Source: Paralithodes platypus (Eukaryota > Arthropoda > Malacostraca > Decapoda > Lithodidae). Taken from it: a stretch of DNA of 64,000 bases. The position numbers and the translations under genes were made by a program. Location of the stretch: NCBI GenBank assembly GCA_032716605.1, contig CM064573.1, forward strand, positions 5,703,119 through 5,767,118, written 5' to 3'. Shown in pieces: positions 56,500 to 64,000 of this stretch. The notes below the pieces were generated by a model, which was given only the letters and a program-made list of their open reading frames with translations, ran no database searches and had not been told where the DNA came from. Positions within the stretch are counted from its first letter, which is position 1; every line of letters begins with the position of its first letter.

Positions 56500-56917
56500 C
56501 CCTTGTCTAGCAGGGTGTTTTGGGCTCATTTGGGCATATTCAGGCCCTTCTGCATGATAAATCAAGTATCTGCATGAATTTTTTTTTAGCAAAAAACTAG
56601 GCGCTAAAAGCTTCAAAATGAGATAAGAAAGAGCTACGTAGCACTCGTGGTTCTCTTGCAGTGGTGCCACGAACATGGGAGTTTAGCATATATCGGTATA
56701 TTTTTCCCAGCTATGCTCACTACTGGCTACACTGCCGGCCTGTCGAGAACACAGGGAACATGAGTTAATGGGCGGCGGTAAGCCCTGGGAGTCGGCTGTC
56801 TGGCCCGCTGCGCTCCCGGCCATTTGCACTCTATTTTAACCCTTTAAAAGCCTTAATAATGCTCCTAACTTGCTGCAAATTGGTGCACGACTTAAGTCGA
56901 GCGCCGCCAATAAGGGG
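56500..56917. mobile_element. T1b TTAA element in the inverted-repeat arm
   Basis: Length is 418 bp with TTAA at 56496-56499 and 56918-56921, starting CCCTTGTCTAGCAGGG. The opposite arm reads through without it near 60255-60262. It is very similar to 40161-40582, apart from its right end. Confidence 0.85.
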
Positions 56918-56973
56918 TTAAGGATAGTTGGCGTCTTTCAACTGCCTCAGCGAACACGGCTCCCTCCGAGATT

Positions 56974-57180
56974 AACCCCTTCCGTATCGGGGTTGTGTTT
57001 TGTTTTATTACAGCTATATTTCCACAATTGTGTGCAGATAAGGAAGGATCTGTGGTGTTTAGAAGAATTAATTGAGCTACTATGAAGCCTTTTAATTGTT
57101 ACATTTCCTTCCTTAATTGAATAAAAACTTATACATTTAGCTATTCTCCATTCACTCGAACCATACATCTGGCTCCTAGT
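56974..57180. repeat. T3-type sequence at inner edge of left arm
   Basis: It begins TTAACCCCTTCCGTATCGGG and continues with T3 interior motifs ('gtgtgcagataaggaaggat'). The matching inverse terminus with TTAA is at 60103-60201. Either each arm ends in a T3 copy, or a 3.2-kb TTAA-bounded unit spans the loop. Confidence 0.55.
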
Positions 57181-57524
57181 TGGTGTTTGTATCGACGTTC
57201 ATGATTTCCCATTTTATCAATACCGTAGCTCACTGGCCCAGAAGAGTCGCAGAACTGATCATTTATGTATTATTGTCTTTATTATTCTATATTCATTCAT
57301 TACAATAGAAACGCTTTAATAATGATTACTCAACAATCTACAGTGATATCCAAATCTTAAGTCATGATATAATACATTAATACACATTTATCACATATAT
57401 AACATATAGTATACACAAGCGAAATAAAGAAATTATAAACCCAAAAAGTAAGCAAGTAATGAATACTGACTGACTTGGCCCACGTGGCTTAGAGCCAATC
57501 ACTTATTACTCACAATAATAATAA
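57181..57524. other. Loop sequence, AT-rich
   Basis: No coding sequence is recognised. It contains 'gatatccaaatcttaag' (57347), whose inverse-type 'cttaaggtttggatatcac' lies at 57615, so part of it may belong to the following palindrome. Confidence 0.4.
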
Positions 57525-57855
57525 GATAGGCAGCGACGGCATTTCATATCTTGCTTGTGTTTACGGTATTATATCTGCGTTATTGATGTGTTCCCTGTAA
57601 TAGTTTATTGTTCTTAAGGTTTGGATATCACTAGAGTATCACATTAATATTTGAATAAATGTAACTTATCCTTATTATTCCATATTTGTCCAATAAACTA
57701 GATAAGTCTTATTAATTATAATGATAATGATAATGACTGTGATAAGTTATATCACAACCTTAAGAGCTATACAATATCACATAAAACACATATATAACGA
57801 AGATATCATGCAGTTAACACAAGCAAGGGAAGAAATGCCGTCACTGCCTATTTAA
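57525..57855. repeat. Inverted-repeat element in the loop
   Basis: The ends are 'ataggcagcgacggcattt' (57528) and the inverse 'aaatgccgtcactgcctat' (57833-57851), with 'ttgcttgtgtt' continuing the pairing inward. It is about 325 bp and AT-rich inside. Confidence 0.65.
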
Positions 57856-57967
57856 ATGTGTAAATGTGTGGTAGAGGTATTAAGTGTTGAACACAGTTAA
57901 AATGTTTCGAGTTTGAATATTGCCTCCGACAGGAGGAGGATATTCTTTGGTTTTCCTTTCAACACTA

Positions 57968-58085
57968 TTTACCCCTTGAGATTCATGACGCATTTTGACA
58001 GTTTATTGTGGCCCTTTTTCGACGATTTTATACAGCGTAAGAAGAACCTTTGGGATGTAAACTATAATTTGTTAACAGTGATTAA
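57968..58085. repeat. T3-like remnant
   Basis: It resembles the inverse of 23400-23470 ('tgacgcattttgacagttta', 'gattttatacagcgtaaga'). The ends are not clear. Confidence 0.45.
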
Positions 58086-58089
58086 ATTA

Positions 58090-59428
58090 TAGAAATATTT
58101 CTATATCTATATTAATCACGATTGAAGTAGCTTAAATGATGCAGGACAAGCTATCAAATGTATTATAATATTTACAGACACAAATACTTATAATGAATTG
58201 AAAAGTAGCATCTGTGTCATCTTTATATTCCTTCATTTACTACCATTTCACACATACATTTGTTTTCACTCACGCCATCACCTCCATTAGTTATAATGGT
58301 GACACAAGGTTACGTAACATTGTTTCGGTTGTAATTGTTCATACATTACTTCCAGTTATGTGTTTTAATGAAGTGCACGTCCGTAATGTGTCAACAAATA
58401 ACCTATAACTCAAATAAACAATGCCTACACTGCATCACAATATTATAATAATACATTTTGAAACAAACTGCCTGAGGAACTTAGTATATGGTGAAACCAC
58501 AACATACACTTCGGCTTAGGACTCTCTAAAACGTGTTTTTTTTTTTCCCCTCTTAAGTACCGTAAATAAAGCCCAGAGCGAAGAAGTTATTTTATATATT
58601 TCATCTATTTTCTTTTTCTTTTCAGTTTCTTTTTATTCTTCTGTTTATCCTGGTATACAATAGGTTCGGCCCTACATGGAAGCTATATACGAACACATGA
58701 ACATTTTGTATATATATATATCTATATAAATTAATTGCACGTGGAAGAAAGAAAATAGTACCGGTATTTTATAATATGTAACCAACCCTTGCATTTACTT
58801 TTCACAGCATGAATTTGAGAAATATTGGATTGAGAAATATATTCAGCAAATTGATGGTCTACAGCTAATAGCTACAAACAAATATAATAATATTTAGGAA
58901 AAAGAAAAGTTTTCAAATAAATGCCACGGTATATAAATAAGGCTATATCCATAGTGCTTAGTTTAATGATGTGTTGCATAGGAAACCAAAAACTTTACCG
59001 GTACTCTTATTGTTGGACAAGACGATAATCAAACGCAAAACATTTCCGCTGTGTTTAGCAATACGTCTACCACTCCAGTGTAAACCTAATATCTTTGGAG
59101 GACAGCCTCATTTTATTATCATTACAATAAATAATAATTCAATGTTTTATTGAATGATCTGTTTGACCCAATAACAACTATGTTGAAACGCCTATTAAAT
59201 AATTGGACATTACATATTTAAAGCAATACAGGGACAACAATAATCTTATTTACATTAGGTGAATTCCCTATTTTTCAGTATTTACAAGATTTCTTAACCA
59301 TTACATTTATATTCTATTTCATGAATCATTAGGTTGTTGGTTATTGTATTAGTCTCTTTGGTTGGTGTATTATTATAATGGTATGGGCATGAATATCCCC
59401 ATCCAATTAACGCTACGATAATGAGGTT
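58090..59428. other. Loop sequence, nothing recognised
   Basis: AT-rich, with only short chance frames. No RNA gene, tandem repeat or known element was recognised. Confidence 0.45.
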
Positions 59429-59432
59429 TAAC

Positions 59433-59640
59433 ACATTCAGTACCGGTGATATTGTTGTCATCATAATATTATCCTGGCAAATATTAGACGATTGTATTAA
59501 GCCAAAGATTCTACTATTTAAAATGCTACATACTATCGCAAATAACACCTTAGCTACCACAGCCCCTTTCGTATCTACATATAATAGTTTGAATATAGCC
59601 ATAGTGAAATATATAAGAGATGTCCCCGGTATCAAAAGGG
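59433..59640. repeat. T3 TTAA element
   Basis: TTAA at 59429-59432 is followed by CACATTCAGTACCGGTGATA. The right end is TGTCCCCGGTATCAAAAGGG, then TTAC. It is about 208 bp. The open frames across it are fortuitous. Confidence 0.62.
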
Positions 59641-60102
59641 TTACTAAAATGTCTCTATTTATGGCCTAGCTAAGATTCACCTCTGCTCTATGATATAGAA
59701 ATTCACCTGCAACGGAACGATATCCCTTAAGCTACCTCACACGTGATTAATATAGATATATAAATATTAGTTCTATAAATTTGTCATGTTTAAGGAATTA
59801 TAGTCCGTTTTGTCATACAAATTTCCACCTTATGTTCGACTTACTAATTCATGTCAACTGCCACATTTAATAAACCCAAATTTCATACCATATATTGGCA
59901 TTTTATGATGAAACGGACTCGAAATTAATTTGGTGTAAATTTACATACGTGCAATCCCACATTATATATGACTGAACTGCACTTCTGTATTTGTACACTT
60001 TAATCTCACCCTCTCCAGTGAATGGAATATAGTTATTTATTAACATTATTATTCAGTAAAAGAAGGAAGTGTAACAGTTGAACGTCTTTATACCATCTCA
60101 AT
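59641..60102. other. Loop sequence, nothing recognised
   Basis: AT-rich, with no features. Confidence 0.4.
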
Positions 60103-60201
60103 TAACCCTTCTTAATACCACAGATCCTTTATTAACTGCATACAATTGCTTAAATATAGCTAAATAAAAAAATAAACGGAACACTGGTACGGAAGGGGTT
60201 A
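60103..60201. repeat. T3-type terminus at inner edge of right arm
   Basis: It runs from TTAACCCTTCTTAATACC to CTGGTACGGAAGGGGTTAA. It is about half a T3 element, bounded by TTAA on both sides. Confidence 0.55.
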
Positions 60202-60978
60202 ATCTCGGAGGGAGCAGCGCTCGCTGAGGCAGTTGAAAGACGTCAAATCTCCCCAAGTAAGAAAATAACATGCAACTATGTGTAATGCAATGTTACATTA
60301 ATGTGTGTGGCCGTGTGTTTGCGTTGACTAATTACGAAATATGAATATATTGGTGTGAGCTACTGTAGTTAAGGGGGAGGTGGGTTGACAGGCGAATACT
60401 GTATTGAGAATACACACGTAACCATATATTTTTAACTTTTAATATTCAATGCAATGAATCAAGGTACCAATTTTAGGTGTGAGTCAATGATCTTTTTTAA
60501 TAGTATTGTATTTATACTTTAACAATAACATACTTGCTTACTCCAGATATTGGGATATATGGAGCTTAATGAATATAACTCTATTGAAATATGAGAACGT
60601 AAAAATATATTAAAGTTTCAATTGTATCTAACTTCGATAACATTATATAGTTTTTTACTTACATATTCGAATGGAACATAACACTGTATATTGAGCTTGG
60701 TTTATAATAATTGGCAAATATGAACATGGGCTACGTAACCTATTGCTATTTTAACGACATGTTATTTAATTTTAGGAAGAAGATCTGGAAAGCATGCATA
60801 AAAATACATAGATACGATGATTGAGGAATACATTAGAGAAAGAAAGGAGAGAGAGAGGTTATCATGATATTTATCATCCTATGGTTATAGTCATGGCCCT
60901 GGTTATAGTAACAGTGGTGGAAACAATCCAGGGGGAGGGGCTTACACACGTGAAACAAGAAAGAAAGAAGAAGGGAGG

Positions 60979-61024
60979 GTTTGGCCAAGGCCACCTAGAG
61001 TACTCTAGGTGGCCTTGGTTTGGC
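60979..61024. repeat. 34-bp perfect palindrome with flanking duplication
   Basis: A perfect palindrome at 60985-61018 (CCAAGGCCACCTAGAGT and its reverse complement) has TTTGGC immediately on each side. The left arm of the large inverted repeat has an uninterrupted 'tcagtcaaaccc' at this point. Confidence 0.8.
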
Positions 61025-61175
61025 TGAGAGAGGGTGGTAGAGAGGGGAAGGACTGGGGGCGGGGGTGTATAAATGTTACCAACACAATTCGCGATTCTCT
61101 GCCGGGCAGGTGTATCAGGACTTATGTCCACAATAGTACTACATGTAGGCTATAGTACAACCAACAAATAGCCAT

Positions 61176-61966
61176 GATGAACGTTTGTATGAAATGTAGC
61201 CTAGCTATAGGCTACTCAACACTCGACACCTCTACAACTTTAATAGTATATAGAACCAGCCCAATTCCGCTTTCCTCAATGTTAGTTAGTTAGGATAATA
61301 TTTCAGAGGCTATCCACCCCATCACACTGTAAATCAAGAATATAATATAGTTTGAAATGGAAACTCGCAAATCTACGCTTCTGAACGAATCCTAACTAGC
61401 CCAATGGTGCGAACAAAAGAAGACTTTGGCAACACTTTGTACGTATATCCCGCCGCGGTCATTCATTTTTCATTTTCATTTTCTATGGAGCTCGTCCTGG
61501 AATCTTTACGACTCTGAGCTGACGACCTAAACAGTCGCCCGTGGAAAAGGCAGTGTTGTAAAAAAAATTGTTATCATCTTTTTCGAATTTCCTGCATCTC
61601 CACGTATGTAATTTGCTGCCTCTGTGTTCTATGACATTCTGATTCACATTGATTGATTTCCTGTCACTGGTCTAATAAGAAATATAGCCGGTAACATATT
61701 TAGCTGCCCGATTTGATAGTGGATTAGAAATTGGTAACTTAAAAGCGCACGATAGCTTGTTTTGTAGGAAAGAAACTATAGTGCGCAGGCGCAGACATTC
61801 AACCTGCCAAATTCTACAGCTACAGAATATAATACCGTATGTTCAGCCAATTTCTACTGAAACACGTATTTGTTAGTAACTAAAAAGGAAGTAAATACAA
61901 TACTTCAATGAGTATTAAAATTTCGCCCAGACTATCACACCACATTAGATGAAACTAAATTTCTTG
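61176..61966. other. Unassigned stretch up to the gap
   Basis: No gene or repeat recognised. Confidence 0.4.
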
Positions 61967-62066
61967 NNNNNNNNNNNNNNNNNNNNNNNNNNNNNNNNNN
62001 NNNNNNNNNNNNNNNNNNNNNNNNNNNNNNNNNNNNNNNNNNNNNNNNNNNNNNNNNNNNNNNNNN
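61967..62066. other. Assembly gap, 100 N
   Basis: Exactly 100 N, the conventional size for a gap of unknown length. Confidence 0.99.
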
Positions 62067-63985
62067 GAATATGAAATATGGATCATGAGATCAGCAGAGA
62101 AGAGATAGTTGAAATGTGTGAAGAAACTGAAGACTGGTGTTAAAGCTGCAGGAAACGATTCGAGGATCCCATCTGAATTCGGTATGAAAGAGGGTCGGGG
62201 AGAGTGGAGTAATTGAAAAGGGCATTGTATGGCTCTGTTTAAGAGAAAGTGTGCGTCAGGAGAGAGAGTGCCGGAATAAAATGGAGAACGAGAGCTGGGT
62301 GACCCTCCTACACAAGGAGGTCACAAGAATAAGAAAGAGCTGAACAACTACCGGCCAATAACGCTAAACAGGACACATATTTCCAAGGTGTTTTGTGGGG
62401 TGCTGAATGAAAGGCTGGGAAAGGATCTTTGAAAGGAAACCAGATGAGTGATGGGTGAAGAGCAGAATGGTTTCCGAGATGGACAGAAGAGGGAGAAGAT
62501 AACATGTTTGTGGTGAGGGAGAAGTGATAGAAAAATACGTATAAAGTCTGGGTGAAGGTGAGGGCTGTGGGTTATCCCTCTCCTGTTTGGGATTTACACA
62601 GAGAGAACTAGATGCGAGAATGAAAGAAGCTGGCAGGGGAATACGAGTTGGGATATGAACGTCTGGGGGGGGGGGGGAAAGGGGATCTTGCTATATGCAG
62701 ATGATGTGGTGGCATGGAGTTGACCCCACACCCCCCCCGAGGAAATATCTGCAGAGGATGGAGATGTAGCTTATACGTGTCGAGTTTGAAGATGGGAATG
62801 ATCTGAATGTGAGTTTTAGCAGGGAGAAAAGCCAAGTGCTAGTGGTAAATGGGGATGAAACTGATGTGGATGCGACGTGGCTGCTTGGGAATAACAGTAT
62901 TAACCGAACAAATGAATATAAGTACCTGTGGATGCAAGAGGATGCGAGAAAACAAAGGATGAGAGGCTAATAAAAGCGAGTCAGTGGGTGAGAAGACTTG
63001 GTAGCGCTGCAAGGTGTAGAGCGCACAAGTACGAAGTGGTGCGAGGAGTGTGGAAGAGTATGGCTGTGCCGGGCCTGATGTATGGTTTGGAAGCCATCCC
63101 GTGGACGGCGAATAACTTGACAAAGCTGGAAGTTGCCCAGAATAGGGTCGGAAGACTTGCACTGGGGGCTAACAATTACACTGCAGTGGAAGCCTTGAGA
63201 GGTGACGCAGGGTGGAGCTCCTTTGAAGAAAGAATAGACAAGGGAGCCCTATGGTACTGGGTCAGGTTGGAGATAATGAATGGTGATAGATGGGCACGAA
63301 AGGTGTTTGAGTGGTCTAAGGAGAGCAGTAAGTGGAACAAAATGTGTGACAAAAGGATAGAGAAGTACGGAATGCGTGGTATCATGATGGGAGAAAGTAT
63401 GGAAATGTGGAGTCACGAGAGATGGAAGAAAGAGATTGACAGACGGGTACAAAGTGTAGCCAGGGATGAATGGATAGGGAATATGAGGAATAAGAGTTCG
63501 CTAGAATGGTAGCCTACATGTGTAAGCAGCAGCCAAGAAGGGAGCACTTTTACGATGGGAGCATCGGAAGTGAACTCTTCAAGGCCCGGACTAAATCGCT
63601 TGAGCTGAACATCAGAACCTATACTGTAGGTGGTCAAATGAAAGAAACAAGGTATGCAAGATGTGTGAGAGCGGTGAGGATGAGACTGGAGCATATCCTC
63701 CTAAAGTGTGAAAGGTATGAAAGAAAATGGCAGGTAATGCTAGGATACATAGTGCAAGAAATTGGCGAGGACGAGTTTAATGAAGTGGTAGGTAGGTATG
63801 AATGGGTCATCGACAGGATAGTGATCTACCTGCTTGGCCTGAGCAACCTAAATATGTGGAATGAGAACACTGCACAGAGTGGTAAGGACTTCCTAGAGAG
63901 GGAGTGTGAAGAAAAAGATCAGTTTCACTGTAGGAACAGGGGTGAGAATGTCTATGGGGTGATGGGGAACTAACTTTTTTACTCT
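62067..63985 (+). pseudogene. LINE reverse transcriptase and C-terminal domain, decayed
   Basis: A further non-LTR element that begins inside or before the gap. RT pieces are WVTLLHKGG, LNNYRPITLN (about 62340-62365), EEQNGFRDGQKREDNMFVV (62460-62515) and LLYADDVVAW (62690-62715), in different frames. Then come two longer frames. The first, 62928-63512, contains KSMAVPGLMYGLEAIPWTA, VAQNRVGRLALGANNY and WWF-poor helical sequence to NMRNKSSLEW. The second, 63506-63973, contains SELFKARTKSLELNIRTYTV and LEHILLKCERYERKWQVML, a decayed C-terminal zinc knuckle of the type seen after the RT in several LINE clades. At least five frameshifts are needed. It differs from the other LINE families in the window. 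The clade is uncertain (RTE/I-like). Confidence 0.75.
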
Positions 63986-64000
63986 CAACCTGTCCCTTTC

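Larger units (their letters stand above)
53030..61175. repeat. 8-kb diverged inverted repeat
   Basis: The left arm is 53030-53150 plus 55840-56973 (interrupted by a LINE and a TTAA element); the right arm is about 60202-61175. Matching landmarks are 'tattgtggacataagtcctg' (53074) against its inverse at 61110-61135; 'ccaccctctctcag' (55867) against 61024-61037; 'ccattcgaatatg' (56083) against 60667; 'cacgtgtgtattctcaatac' against 60401-60425; 'gtctttcaactgcctcagcg' (56933) against 60223-60243. Identity looks about 75-85% by eye. Both arms end inward at TTAACCCC(T)T-type sequence, with a roughly 3.2-kb loop. Confidence 0.75.

Noticed and set aside
56974..60201. Autonomous 3.2-kb TTAA transposon in the inverted-repeat loop
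   Set aside because: The ends fit, but no frame of useful length or transposase motif is present, so I only note the possibility.

Overview
The window looks like transposon-saturated, non-genic DNA from an arthropod, most likely a decapod crustacean. I infer this from the mix of CR1-, RTE- and jockey/I-group LINEs, the very dense CA, GA and G microsatellites, and short TTAGG-type telomere-like blocks. I found no intact host gene, no rRNA and no CRISPR. There is one weak candidate first exon near 28.85 kb and one 100-base assembly gap at 61967-62066. All long open frames with recognisable homology are decayed LINE proteins. The remaining long frames are simple repeats read as protein.

Layout. 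0-5.8 kb: TTAA-flanked short elements, a jockey/I-group LINE broken by a 480-bp TTAA insertion, and an RTE 3' half. 6.2-10.6 kb: an antisense LINE split by a 1.48-kb element with 3-bp TAA duplications (PIF/Harbinger-like) and by a palindromic TTAA element. 11.25-21.28 kb: a nested stack in which a TTAA MITE is split by an old Harbinger-like element, which contains a young Harbinger-like copy and a nearly full-length CR1 LINE (ORF1 esterase plus ORF2 endonuclease/RT), itself split by another TTAA element. 21.4-26.2 kb: poly-G, TA, GA, a 30-bp minisatellite and a 1.2-kb composite CA minisatellite. 26.2-28.05 kb: abutting TTAA elements. 29.2-35.2 kb: two MULE-like DNA elements with decayed zinc-finger transposase remnants, the second inside a 3.7-kb inverted repeat. 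35.6-42.9 kb: a second RTE copy, a 111-bp tandem array interrupted at a TTAA, a MULE-like element with a 9-bp duplication, and a TTAA element nested in another TTAA element. 43-47.5 kb: an 18-bp minisatellite, a 105-125-bp tandem array and a decayed CR1. 48-51.1 kb: the best-preserved RT frame (711 codons), then a giant palindrome carrying six ATATGACGC/GCGTCATAT boxes. 52.1-61.2 kb: a CR1 3' fragment and an 8-kb diverged inverted repeat whose left arm took a LINE and two TTAA elements. 62-64 kb: another decayed LINE running off the end.

The unifying theme is insertion at TTAA. At least five unrelated-looking families of short non-autonomous elements sit between TTAA duplications. Several insertions can be proved from inside the window, because a paralogous LINE, the opposite inverted-repeat arm or a neighbouring repeat unit gives the empty site. 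No transposase of the piggyBac or Kolobok type is present, so the supplier of mobility must lie elsewhere. Family and clade names here come from motif recognition, not searches.
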